Source of the DNA: Microglena sp. YARC | Lineage: Eukaryota; Chlorophyta; Chlorophyceae; Chlamydomonadales; Chlamydomonadaceae | DNA: 64,000 nt | Direction: 5' to 3' | Assembly (NCBI GenBank): GCA_022414725.1 | Contig: CM039465.1 | Span: forward strand, 45,089,470-45,153,469 | Part shown: positions 54,162 through 64,000 of the stretch, in pieces | Layout of the letters: each line of letters starts with the position of its first letter | Position numbering within the stretch: the stretch's first letter is position 1 | Notes under the pieces: generated by a model | Databases searched by the model: none | What the model was told of the DNA's origin: nothing | What the model saw: only the letters and a program-made list of their open reading frames with translations | Position numbers and translations under genes: made by a program

Positions 54162-54398
54162 CAGACTCAGCGTTAGTTCGACATCCTTCCTTCTTTCGAT
54201 CGGGTTCGACTGCTTCTTCTTACCAGAAGGACCGGCATATCGTATGATGTTGACCAAAGGCGAGTACGATATTATGTGATACAGTCAGGCTGCCGGCATC
54301 GTATATCCATGTGATATCATACGGTATGAATGTATGATGGCATGACATCATATTGCCGTTCCCTACTTACCATCCTCATTAATCTTGGGGCTACCACT
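54162..54398 (-). CDS. Candidate exon split by a family B MITE
   Basis: 54,371–54,398 (after acceptor ctgctggtag) and 54,162–54,218 (ending at donor gtgagt) read SGSPKINED(G)K and KKQSNPIERRKDVELTLSL in one frame if the MITE at 54,226–54,365 and one copy of its target duplication are left out. As it stands the exon is interrupted. It may belong to the 5' part of the S1 gene or to a separate decayed gene. Confidence 0.4.
54226..54365. mobile_element. MITE family B, 140-bp copy
   Basis: Ends gaaggaccggcatatc and attgccgttcccta. Flanked by cttacca on both sides (54,219–54,225 and 54,366–54,372). On minus this duplication reads tggtaag and so carries a GTAAG donor-like and an AAG acceptor-like motif. 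Confidence 0.8.
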
Positions 54399-54542
54399 CT
54401 ACCAGCAGAAACAAAGTAGCATCTAAAGATATTCATATGATGATATGAGGAATGCTGGGTTTATGAAGCGCGTCTTAGGAGTGAAGCGGAAACAGGAAAG
54501 GAGTGAGACCGAGACCAGTCAGAAGGGACATTTTCACTTAAC

Positions 54543-54754
54543 CGAAATAAGCCGTTGACTCGGCCTATCATCGATCTAACGTGACGTGGGACGCGGCCAT
54601 ACTGACTGCTCGCTAGCTTGACGAAAACCCTGGCTCTTGGGCTAGTCGTTCGACGACAACCTTTCTTCTTTCTGCCGATATCCTTCTGCGCTTTCTTCTT
54701 GCGTCTTTGTCTCCCATTCCCAATCTTACTTTCGATCCAGCCAGCAGCTTCCAT
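54543..54754 (-). CDS. Candidate first exon, basic protein N terminus
   Basis: ATG at 54,754 followed by 70 codons very rich in Lys/Arg (GRQRRKKKAQKDIGRKKKGC) up to a gttaagt donor. Non-repetitive. Phase 2 at the donor does not match the open frame of the exon at 54,371–54,398, so the connection is uncertain. The basic stretch would suit a nuclear or RNA-binding protein. Confidence 0.3.
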
Positions 54755-54759
54755 GCACT

Positions 54760-55772
54760 ACTGCCCACACGCATGGCCCTCCATTTAGGCCTAACACTTC
54801 CTCACCTAAACCAAGGGGCCGACATACAAACATGCACGCCTGCTACCGTACTCTCACCCTAGTACATACCCAAGCCAGCTAGCTCTCCTGGGCCTGCTGC
54901 TGCTTGCAGATGTGTTGCTCGCAACATTCCGTTTCTCAATTTCCGTTCATGCATGCTTCGTATGCGTTCCAGGGATGATGGCGAGCTAGCCCATTTGGGT
55001 GCTTGCTGCCTATCTACATAATTGCCTAGCTTGCAAGCTGCATGCGGCCCAGCTTGCTAAATACCTAACTCTGCTGCTCCCCATCAGTTGAGCCTCCATG
55101 AAAGAGCTAAATGCATTTTCGGCGAGTGAAAGAAAGGGGGCTGCATGGGCTTGACTGGCATGGGGCTAGCGAGCAGCCAAATTGCTGGCTGGAGCTATGT
55201 ATCCGAGTTCAAGTTCAAGATTATGTTACTGCCGAAGACGACGAGCAGCTTTAAAGGCTGGAGCCATGTAACCAAGTTCAAGTTACACATGTTATAATGA
55301 TGGGCTCTCCAATAGCCAGATACCGTAGTAGTCTCTTGATGTGCAAAGATTCAAATACCCATAGCCTTCAAATACCAATAGCAAACACAATCAGGCTGAA
55401 GCGTGAGCATCCTAGGGGGGGGTATTGGCTATCGGGGCCCCCTCAGCACCCCCCAGCAGGGTACTTCAGGAGGACCCCCAGCTCTGCTGCCTGAGACACA
55501 ACAAAATTACATAGCCTGCGTCAAGCGACGCAACGGACCCTTCCTTCTGGTCACCGGACCCTTCCCACGTTGCGTCCTGCGACGGAGGACGCAGCGTCCT
55601 GAACAACCTTACCCCCAGCCTCTATCAGCAATCATTTATCCACCATCTAAACACATCCATGAACATGACTGGGATGGAATGTAAGCTCATCACATCATAC
55701 ACATGGGGTGGAAACGAACATATCACACCCAGCTTTCCCACCGTATGCGACACGTTAAGCTGCAGGATGGAA
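54760..55772. other. Intergenic region, repeat fragments
   Basis: Contains agcttgctagc-like unique sequence and two adjacent copies of the gagcagcc…gtaaccaagttcaagtt dispersed repeat (55,165–55,290). Also holds a cgtcaagcgacgcaacggac stretch (55,515–55,600). This is the 3' flank of RAD23. No exon is supported. Confidence 0.5.
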
Positions 55773-57842
55773 TTAGTCATCGAACATCTGCTCAGCCAGG
55801 AAGTTTGCTGCCATCTCTTCATTCTTGTCGCACGACAGGTAAGCCTCAATGCAGGCATTGCGCTCGAAGCCAAGATCCTGCGGGGGGATATATTCAGCTC
55901 AGTATGAGTCAATCAGGGGTTAGTGCCGGTGCCGCTATGATGGTAAAGGTAGCAACGGCCATGGCCATTGATGGCTGTGATGGTGCTGCTAATGGCCGTG
56001 AGGATGCTGATACACAGGGCTGCATCGCCAAGTTATAAGAGTGTGTCACAAGCGACACGGAAAAACGCTTTAACAGTCACCGGCAGGGAGTTTCGAAAGT
56101 AGTGGGAAAAGTAGCTATTTGTAGCCGAATAAAGCTACAAAACATTGAACAACTTTAGCTAAGGATCTTGACCACTGCGATGCTGATAACTCAAGTTATG
56201 CGCACTCCAACTACGAGCCAAATGTTTGGGTGCGGAGGTGCCCGGGATTGTTCAAACGCATGGACGGAGGCACAGAGAGACCGCGGACAGACGGAGAACG
56301 GAGAGAGACATGGGGGGAACTTAAGGCTTCAGACCATGGGGATCCAGAAGGGGGCTAAAGCGATATTTATCCGACAACTGCAAGGCAACCACCCTAAGGC
56401 TATTCCTGATGACCAACCACGGATTCTTCCTCCGCTATATATAGCGATTGCTTATTTGAACCCTGTTTTGGGCGAAATTATTGCTGTACAAACGTAGACA
56501 AGTTTTTTTGCCCTACATAGCCTTCAAAGCAAAAAACCCAGCAGTAAAAGCTGTCCCTGGAAGAGGCCTAATACCACACAGCTAGACAAAACCCACTCAG
56601 ATATGAAAACAAATCCCTGTGACCAACAATACTATCCACTGGCCAGTCACTTGCATTACTGATGTGCGCCTATTACAAACCCCAAAGCTGACCTAATATT
56701 TTCCTACTTCCAATACCATATTTTAATACTTCATAATTGTCTGTAGTTGTATACAAGTTTTAGGTATAGAGTCATAGTTATTCACAGTACCATAAAGAAG
56801 AGTCATAATTACTTGAAGCAGTATAAAAGTTGGAAATAATGAATATGTTTTTTTTACCTGCAATCGTTGGACAGAGGCAAGCTCCTCTGGGGTGAACTCA
56901 ATCATCATCTCCTCTCCCTCACCACCACCCATTCCGGCAAGTGCGCCCAGCGCATCCTCTAGATTCTGAATTCGGGTTTGAGTTTGGTTTCAAGTCAGGG
57001 TTTGGGTTATGGCATAGTTAGGGCTGGGATAGGGGATGAGTTGCTAACTTGCTTGCACAACATGGAAATCAACCTTTAAAGATTAACACGGCAGTATGGA
57101 ATACAAAACGTACGTTTAGACGTGCCAGCACCTGAGCTTTTGAGCAGCATAACGTCCAGTCGAGCAGCATAAAGTGAGTACGGGGTTTGCATGTTTTAAT
57201 ATCTATACATTTTTAATATTATTTTTATTATATGCAGCAGGAGTAAAAAAAAAAGTTCCAGACGTATAGCCTAAAAACCTGAGGGGGGCTGACCCCCCCT
57301 CCCCCCCCCTTTAAATAGAATACCTTTTTTTTACAACTAAGATATGGATTCAGAGGGTTAAAGTATGGCGCACACAATGGCGTCCTCGATTTTTAGTGCA
57401 GGGATCGCACATCGTCAAGCAACCAGTTCTGCACCCCTCCAGGTTGTTCAAGTACTTAAGCCACCCTTTGCCGTCGCATGAGTCGGCCAGAAAAAGATGT
57501 AAACATCAAACCCAGCACAGACACTCTAAAACGCAATTAAAAAACAAAACGGTGCACAAGGCCTGTTCTTTTAACCATGATTCTGGTCTGGTCACTACCC
57601 CTTAAGGTCTATCTGTCTGGCTTTAAATGCTTGGCAATCTTCTACATGAACTCTAACTCCTTGGTCTGAAGCTCTCACAGACCAGTTGGCGCCATCTTGC
57701 ATACAGAAAGAAGAAAGAAAGAGAAATAACTGGAAAGGAAGACAGATAGAAAGGGGATGCCGAGAGGCGCGGAAAAGGAAAGGAACAGAAGCACGGCGCA
57801 TTTTGATTCGATTTCGGTTGCTGTAAGTTTGGTGTGTGGGTT

Positions 57843-57885
<43 letters not shown>

Positions 57886-60800
57886 ACATCCTTATTGCAC
57901 GAGGCCCAAAGTGGTTCCAATGGACTGCCCTTACCAAGGCCTACTCATGGGTGGTCTTATAATTGCATTTGGAATGGGCTGTGTGTGTGGGGTTGGGTTT
58001 GGGGGTTTGGGTTTGACGGGGGGTATATACTTATTGCACGAGGTCCAAAGTGGTGCCAATGGACTGCCCTTAATGCCTACTCATAGGTGGTCTCAGAATT
58101 GCATTTGGAGGCCTGAGTAAAAAGTTAGCAAAAAAAACAAATGAGGGCTGACCCCCCCCCCCCCCGCCCCCCCCCCCCCCCCCCCCCTAAATTAAATGCC
58201 CAGAAAAAATCTGAAAACATTGTTCAATAAATAGCAAATAAATTATGTCATATACAATCTATATTCAGAATAAATCGATCGGCTACGCTCAACTTTTCGT
58301 GGAGGGTGCTACCTCCTGTATGCCCCTGCATCTTTTACCCCAGACTCACTGCCAGCAGCATAAAGTGAGTATGGCGTTTGCATTTTTGAAAAATATGTTA
58401 CATTGTTTTCATTATATACAAGGATCTTTTAACCCGGGCTCACCGCCAGCAGCATTAAGTGGGCATGGCGTTTGCATTTTTGAATACTTTTTAAATATGT
58501 AATATTGTTTTCATTATATGCAGGGCTCACCTCAGGGTCACCGCCAGCAGGCGCTTCCTGGAGCAGTCGGAGGAACTCAGCTTGGTGGGAAGTAATGATT
58601 TGAATCAGGTCAGGATTTGAGCGTCCAAGTTCCTGCGAAAGAATGAAGAGAGTAACTTAAATGGCAGGGTGGTGGTTGACCCCAGTGCAAGTAAACGGGC
58701 TGGCCCTCTCAACCTCAAGCCTCGTAATGAGACGCTCTATTTATAGTATTTATTTCATAGATTGCAGGGTGATGTGAAGAAGGCTTGAAGGCACGAACCT
58801 AGCAGCTATGTGGGTAAGACTGTATGTGATGATGATGATGATGATTTACATATTTCCTGGTGCCCTACTGGACTCCAAATGTGCCAGCATCTTGACAGAG
58901 CCAAAGGGGACGTCATGTGCAATGTAGAGTATTAGCTGCCAGTTGGCCTTCGACCACACTGTGTTGATCTGAATTACCCCCTTTAAACACACACACACAG
59001 GTATTTTGACCGATGCAAGCAATGTCTACAACTTCTATCTATTCCCTCTCACCCCTATGCACCTAGGATGGCACCAAACCACATACCTGCAGCATCGGCA
59101 CAATGAGGTGTGGGTTTCCTTGAACAGCACTGCGCATGAGTTGAAACTGAGGCGTGGAAGTTATGAAGGCAAGGGGGTTGGGTTCATTAGCGTTGTTGGG
59201 ATTTCCTGGAGCTCCTCCAGGAGCCTCTCCTTCGCCAAACATGTTGAAGGGTAGGGAAGCAGGGCCAGAGGCGGCAGCAGCGGGAGCACCGCCAGCTGCT
59301 GCTGCCGGTGCGCCACCAGCAGCTGCTGCTGGGGCAGCAGACTCTGGCATGGCTGGGATATTTCCAGTTGCTAGGTACTCTACAGCACGCTCAGGGTTGT
59401 TAAAGGCAGCCTTCATGGCGCGCACCACCTGCTCACGCTCAAAGCCCATCTCGCAGATGCCGTCCACGGCCGCTTGCAACTGCTCTCCATTGAGAAACGA
59501 CATGGGGGCTCCATCACCAGCTTGGGCAGCGGGGGCTGCAGCAGCGGGGGCCGCAGCAGGAGCAGCGGCAGGGGCAGCAGCAGGAGTGGCCGCAGGGGCT
59601 GGGGCGGGAGCAGCAGCAGGGGTAGCAGCGGCTCTGGCTTGCAGCGGCCTTCTTGCCTACGAAAACAACAACAAAGCGGCCTCCGAGATGCTTAGCAGCA
59701 CGGCAGTGATCGAATCGTCATCAAGGACCTTGCCCCTGCGCGATACAGGACAGAGCGATCGGATAAGCGGATGAATGGTTGGATGGAAGGATGGCTGACT
59801 GGATGGATAAATAATAATGGTTGATGGTTGGACAGATGGAACAAATATTGAAGGCAAATGTGAAATCTGTGCATCCCAGGGTAAGGTGTCAAACCCTGGC
59901 GGATTTCCATCAAACTTGTAAAAGTTAGCTACGGCACATTGTAATAGAATATTGCCGCAAGAATGCTAAATGCGATAATTTCTTCAATTACGAGGGCAAG
60001 GCACATTCTGCAGAACAGACATGTCTCAGGTTGCCTACAAAGACAACAATATGCGATTGGGTACTTAGTGGTTCCGTACATTCTTCCGAGCAATATGCTC
60101 AACTAATCTACTGTTTGGGACTTCTGAGAAAACGTGCATGGATCACAGTTGAAATCTACATTCATCTGCCTTCTGAGGAAACATGCATAGATCACAGCTG
60201 AGATCTACCTTTTCAAAAAATGCAAATGTGCCTGCTAACTCTTTCAGACCTTCTGAAACTTCTGAGAAAACATGCATAGATCACAGCTGAGATCTACCTT
60301 CAAAAATGCAAATGTAGCCTGACCCTTTCAGACCTTCAGGGAGTGGTTTGAACACGTTCTTGTGACTTGGGCAAAGTTATGCATTGCTGATTTTATCTAG
60401 ACGGTATTACGTGTGGCCCCAAATGCCCGTGTTACGTATTTAAACTAAACTGAGTGCTAAGTTTTGAACCAATATCGGTTTTTTGTTTCAATAAGAGTTC
60501 TTGATATAGGCCGATGGAAGGGTTAAGCTAAGCGAAGCCACAGCATGAGGATGGGTGGTGGTGGAGGGTGGGTAGGTCGGTGGGGGGAAGAGGGAATTCA
60601 ATGAGAAACACATGCCATGCTGCAATGGGGTAGCCGCATATTTGGGACTGTACAATACATTAGATATCTGGCCTAGGGAAACAATTATGAACAAAAGCCT
60701 TAGGCCAAAGTAACTTCCTGGGGCAGAGCATAGAAGCTTCTAGACAGCTTAGTTGAAGGACGGGATATCATGAGGCCGAGTCCAGGGGTTTCCTTGGGAT

Positions 60801-61227
60801 CAGAAGGGCCCAACCAAGAAAGAACAATCCAGAATCAAGTCTACATATCCAGGTGGACCTTGATGGCAGCTGAGATCAGTCTGTTAACTCCCAGGCAGCC
60901 GGGTTGGCAAATATTGAAGCATGGACAGATCATGGTTCTGGGGATGGATAGAAGCAAGGTAATGACTACTCTCCCAACCCACCCTCTTCCTTTTCGACAT
61001 TTATTACATAAGGAGGCAAACAAGCCGTTTTTGAGGGTTAGGGCTATGTGAGGAGCTAATGGGAGGAGGAATGGGAGACCAAATGCGCACCTGTAGACCA
61101 GTTTCATCATATCCTTGCCGATACCCCTGGACTCAACGACAGCATCTTTGATCTCGCCAACAGTCATAGTCTCTTCCGCATCGATTTGGAATTGCTCCCC
61201 TGTCACAGTCCTGAAGGTAACCTTCAT
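55773..61227 (-). CDS. RAD23: RAD23 ubiquitin receptor / nucleotide excision repair protein, 5 exons
   Basis: Exons (minus): 61,091–61,227; 59,087–59,735; 58,531–58,632; 56,858–56,965; 55,773–55,877. They sum to 1,101 nt (366 codons plus stop) with matching phases, near the usual 350–420 aa. Domains in order: UBL (residues 1–75; [20 protein letters not shown] at the start), Ala/Pro linker, UBA1 (about 126–170; [30 protein letters not shown]), second Ala/Pro linker, XPC/Rad4-binding domain (about 230–290; [32 protein letters not shown]), UBA2 (about 315–360; [38 protein letters not shown]). The UBL docks on the proteasome, the UBAs bind ubiquitin chains, and the XPC-binding domain stabilises the damage sensor Rad4/XPC. 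Exon 2 shows an in-frame TAG (59,657–59,659) caused by two compensating frame changes; see findings. The ATG at 61,227 is supported by UBL homology. Confidence 0.93.
56490..56630. repeat. Dispersed element in the RAD23 terminal intron
   Basis: ggaagaggcctaataccaca plus upstream gcgaaattattgctgtacaa match segments at 50,215–50,430 and 21,540–21,690. The terminal intron (55,878–56,857) is otherwise unique sequence. Confidence 0.6.
57120..58530. repeat. RAD23 intron 3: donor-junction copies and poly-G/C runs
   Basis: Repeats of about 85–90 bp containing gccagcagcataaagtgagt and tttttcattatatgca-like ends lie at 58,345–58,430, 58,440–58,525 and (diverged) 57,140–57,235. They resemble the exon 3 end plus donor at 58,531. 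Poly-G of about 40 at 57,845–57,884 and poly-C at 58,155–58,187 flank two copies of a gcacgaggcccaaagtggt / tgccaatggactgccctta segment. Confidence 0.7.
59087..59735 (-). CDS. RAD23: RAD23 exon 2 (UBL end, UBA1, XPC-binding start)
   Basis: Acceptor atcgcgcag and donor ctgcag/gtatgt. It starts [11 protein letters not shown] in frame with exon 1. UBL strand [15 protein letters not shown] is encoded one frame over between about 59,675 and 59,630, and the Ala/Pro linker and all later domains are back in the original frame. The conceptual frame thus has a TAG while the total length stays a multiple of three. Confidence 0.85.
59736..61090. other. RAD23 intron 1
   Basis: Mostly unique sequence. Three copies of a 55-bp unit (aacatgcatagatcacagct, gagatctaccttcaaaaatg) occur at 60,120–60,330, and short ggatgg repeats at 59,770–59,825. 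No further exon is needed for the UBL. Confidence 0.6.
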
Positions 61228-61687
61228 CTTGGCAAGCGCTTGGGGAATTTAAAATATCGGAAGATCTGAGAGGTTTTCGTTCGCGGAGGTAGAACAATGG
61301 GTCAGATCAAGCAGCAGAGGCTGATCAGAAGCAGCAGAAGCTGGGCTTGGCGTCCGTAGCCAGACGGGACAGCAGTCTGAATTCTTGCTCTTGAAGATAG
61401 CTTCAGCCCAAGTAGTCTTTAATTGGCAGCTTCAGACAACTCTATGCGACAAGAACAAGATGTTGGTGTCAGCTGTCCACGCAGTACAGTTGTACTGGTG
61501 CACGGCTACGTGGGTAGCCGTGTTTGCCCCCCCCCCCCATGAAATCTCCTTCCTGTCCAAGCCCCCCTTAACATTTCCATATCATCATCCACACCACCGC
61601 TTCCGTCACACCCTTTTTCACCCCCCTACTCCCTACCGACCTCTCACCATTCTGAAAGGTCTCACTCTCAACCTGTTACGCCGAGCC
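61228..61687. promoter_or_regulatory. Divergent promoter region between RAD23 and the plus-strand gene
   Basis: About 460 bases separate the RAD23 ATG (minus) from the ATG at 61,688 (plus). The sequence is non-repetitive apart from a run of 13 C at about 61,530. I see no unambiguous TATA box or known element; the regulatory role follows only from the head-to-head arrangement. Confidence 0.45.
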
Positions 61688-61871
61688 ATGCTGCTGAACC
61701 AAACAATGTTGTCCCCAAGCGCAAGTCGTGGCTTATTGACTCGCGCAAGGAATGCGGGACCTGGAGCCTCGCCTCTATCTCGCCGTGCGCTGCCCCTGTC
61801 CAGAGGCAGATGGCCAGTGGTAGTGGGAGCAATAGCTACCGATACAGGCGTGGTTCCTGAAAAGCAAGAAG
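61688..61871 (+). CDS. First exon of an unidentified gene, probable organelle transit peptide
   Basis: The ATG opens 61 codons: MLLNQTMLSPSASRGLLTRA, then an Arg/Ser/Pro-rich stretch, a WPVVVGAIATDTG segment and VPEKQE, followed by donor gtatgc in phase 1. Hydroxylated and basic residues with few acidic ones before position 45, then VVGAIATD (a possible cleavage region), fit a chloroplast or mitochondrial presequence. The frame is also open upstream without another ATG nearby. Downstream exons would lie beyond the repeat-filled intron and are not in view, so the function is unknown. Confidence 0.55.
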
Positions 61872-62029
61872 GTATGCAAGTGAATGGGGCAACAACACCT
61901 TGTGGTGGCATGGGGTGTGCTGACAGTTGGGGTCAACAAGAAACGGTTACACACAGGAAGTGTGGTGCAGCCAATGAGAGCTCCTTTAGGACGGATGACA
62001 AGAACAACATGTGGTTGCACGGGGTGGGG

Positions 62030-62905
62030 TGGGGTGGGGTGTGGGGTGTGTGTGTGTGTGGGGGGGCACCAGCAGGGGGGAGCTGGGGGGAAGCTGGTTA
62101 GTATATTCAAGTAGTCCAGGGTATCCCCATGGGGCATGCATTGCAGGTGTGCATGAGTGGAGCCATCTTCAGGGGAGGAGCTGGGGGGGAATCTGGTGTG
62201 TGTGTGTAGTAGAGTAGTAAGGGTACCCCCCTGGACATACATGGCAGGTGTGGAGGGGTGTGCGTCAGCAGGGGGGAGCTGGGGTGAAGCTGGTATGTGT
62301 GTGTATGTGCGTGTGTTTTCAAGTATACAAGAGTATCCCCCTGAACCATACATGGCAGGTTTGGATGGGGTGTGCCGTCAGCAGGGGGGGAGCTGGGGAG
62401 AAGCTGGTTTGTGTGTGTGTATGTGTGTATTCAAGTAGTTCAGGGTACCCCCTAGACCATAGATGGCAGGTGTGGATGGGGTGTGCCGTCAGTAGGGGGG
62501 AAGGTGGGGAGAGGCTGGTTTGTGTGTGTCTATGTGTGTATTCAAGTAGTTCAGGGTACCCCCCTAGACCATAGATGGCAGGTGTGGATGGGGTGTGCCG
62601 TCAGCAGGGGGGGAGCTAAGGGGAAGCTGGTATATGTGTGTATGTGCGTGTGTTTTCAAGTAGTCCAGAGCTGGGGGAAAGCTGGTTTGTGTGTGTGTGT
62701 GTTTTCAAGTAGTCCAGAGCTGGGTGGAAGCTGGTGTGTGTATATGTGTGTGTATGTGCGTGTGTTTTCAAGTAGTCCAGAGCTGGGTGAAAGCTGGTAT
62801 GTGTGTATGTGTGTGTATATGTGTGTTTTCAAGTAGTCCAGAGCTGGGTGGAAGCTGGTGTGTGTGTATGTGTGTGTAGGTGTGTATTCAAGCAGTCCAG
62901 AGTAC
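62030..62905. repeat. Minisatellite in the intron of the plus-strand gene
   Basis: Two interleaved unit types: a 115–120-bp unit (catagatggcaggtgtggat, ggggtgtgccgtcagcaggg) and a shorter 55–65-bp unit (gtgttttcaagtagtccaga, gctgggtgaaagctggt) with (tg)n. Frames on both strands stay open over several hundred bases; none is a gene. Confidence 0.9.
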
Positions 62906-62914
62906 CCCCCTGGG

Positions 62915-63117
62915 CACTGTCTCTTTTGGGGGCTACGCGTAACAGCTTCTAGGCAGCTCCTTTCACCCACCCTTAGGCCAAACCTGAAGCTAGCTAGTAC
63001 GCCTGATAGCTCGCACAACAGGCATTCCAATGCAGCGGTAATATGCGGGCTTGCGTCAGTTGCATGCTAATGGAGCTGGGTGGAAGCTGCTACGCGTAGC
63101 CCAAAAATGAAACAGTG
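62915..63117. mobile_element. MITE family C, 203-bp copy 3
   Basis: Inverted ends cactgtctcttttgggggct / cactgtttcatttttgggct and acgcgta(a/g)cagctt. It lies directly at the end of the minisatellite. The 8-bp flanks match at 5 of 8. Confidence 0.78.
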
Positions 63118-63119
63118 AA

Positions 63120-63315
63120 CCCTGCCTGGACCATAACTAGGGGTGGCTATGTTATATAATATAAGTGAATACATAATATTATATAACATTAGTCAGACAA
63201 GCCGTCTCAGAATTCCAAGTTTATTTGAAAAATTAATATTATTGCGACACTATCATAATATTAGTTAATATTATTTTTTCAAACACTTACACTAGTTGCC
63301 GTTCCCTAACCATAA
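63120..63315. mobile_element. AT-rich element with family B-like right end
   Basis: Internal palindromes (gttatataatataag, taatattatataacatta) and a right end gttgccgttccctaac matching the family B terminus. The left end is poorly matched (ctaggggtggcta), so this may be a diverged relative. Confidence 0.45.
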
Positions 63316-63499
63316 CTGGGAGATTTTGTTGTAGTCCTATTGGTTCACAGTCCTTACCCTCTGCCCCTGACTGCATTTTTGGCAGTAACACAGTGGTGGC
63401 AGGAGTCTCATTGGTGCAACAGTCCGTACCCTCTGCCCGTACTGCATTTTGGCAGTACACAGTGGTGCAGGATTGTGCTGTATCACGGGAAGTACAACA

Positions 63500-64000
63500 G
63501 ATGTGGATGGGGTGTGGATGGGTTTTAGGCGTTTTGGGTGTGGGTGTGGTGTGTGTGGGGTGTGCGTGGGGTGTTGGATGGGGGTGGTGTGTGGGTGTGG
63601 ATGGGTGTGTGGGTGGGGTGGTGGATGGATGTGTGGGGGTGGGGATATGAGGTGGGATGGAGTTGTTTGGGGATGGTGTGTGTGGTGTGTGGATGGGGTG
63701 TGTGTGGTGTGTGGATGGGGTGTGTGTGTGTGTGGAGTGGTGGTGGTGGATGGTGGGGGTGGGTGAGGTGGGGAATGTGGTAGGAATGGTAGTGGATGGG
63801 GTGGGATCGGGTGTAGGTGGAGTGGGGATGGGGTGGGGATAGGTAGTGGGTTGGGTGTGTGGGTGGGGTGTGGATGGGGTGTGGGATGGGGTGTGATCGG
63901 GGTGTAAAGTGGAGTGTGGATGGGGTGGGATCGGGTGTAGGTGGAGTGGGGATGGGGTGGGGATCGGGGTGTAAGTGGAGTGGGGATTGGGGTGGGGATC
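63500..64000. repeat. GGGTGTGGAT repeat to the window edge
   Basis: G/T-rich 8–12-bp units (gtgtggatggggtg) with no C-rich counter-strand interruptions; continues past the end. Presumably still intron of the 61,688 gene. Confidence 0.9.

Noticed and set aside
59154..59774. 206-codon Ala/Gly-rich frame on plus
   Set aside because: Antisense shadow of RAD23 exon 2.

Overview
The window looks like nuclear DNA of a green alga with a very repeat-rich genome, possibly a prasinophyte; that last step is inference. The reasons are: short exons with GT–AG introns, a long pentatricopeptide-repeat (PPR) gene, an S1-domain gene of plastid type, a eukaryotic RAD23 gene, a probable organelle-targeting first exon, and interstitial TTTAGGG (plant/algal telomere type) repeats. 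No bacterial gene, operon, CRISPR array or rRNA gene is visible. Most long open frames here are translations of minisatellites.

Layout. 1–10 kb: almost only tandem repeats, plus two small inverted-repeat (MITE-like) elements. About 10.3–17.1 kb, minus strand: exons of a coiled-coil protein gene, split by a 2.8 kb 55-bp minisatellite. 17–20.6 kb: dispersed repeats, a tRNA-like sequence and a MITE with a hairpin. 20,674–39,541, minus strand: a complete 9-exon PPR gene. Its exon lengths add up to 2,934 nt in one unbroken frame (977 codons plus stop). About 40–51.6 kb (perhaps to 54.8 kb), minus strand: an S1 RNA-binding-domain gene with an unusual array of about 15 copies of a 39-nt microexon. 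55,773–61,227, minus strand: RAD23 (UBL, UBA1, XPC-binding, UBA2) in 5 exons. 61,688 to the right edge, plus strand: first exon of a gene read divergently from RAD23, with a Ser/Arg-rich N terminus.

Main observation: the introns are not random satellite. In gene after gene the tandem units are copies of the neighbouring exon–intron junction. The 5' part of an intron holds repeated copies of the upstream exon end with its donor site, and the 3' part holds repeated copies of the acceptor with the start of the downstream exon. Seven of the eight PPR introns show this on at least one side, and it recurs in the S1, coiled-coil and RAD23 genes. In the S1 gene the unit contains a whole in-frame microexon with both splice sites. 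Three MITE families with imperfect to perfect 8-bp target duplications (hAT-like) are also present, one copy sitting inside a candidate exon.

Two of the four genes would be expected to act in organelle RNA metabolism (PPR, S1). RAD23 links ubiquitinated substrates to the proteasome and takes part in nucleotide excision repair. The window gives no sign that the genes form a functional cluster.
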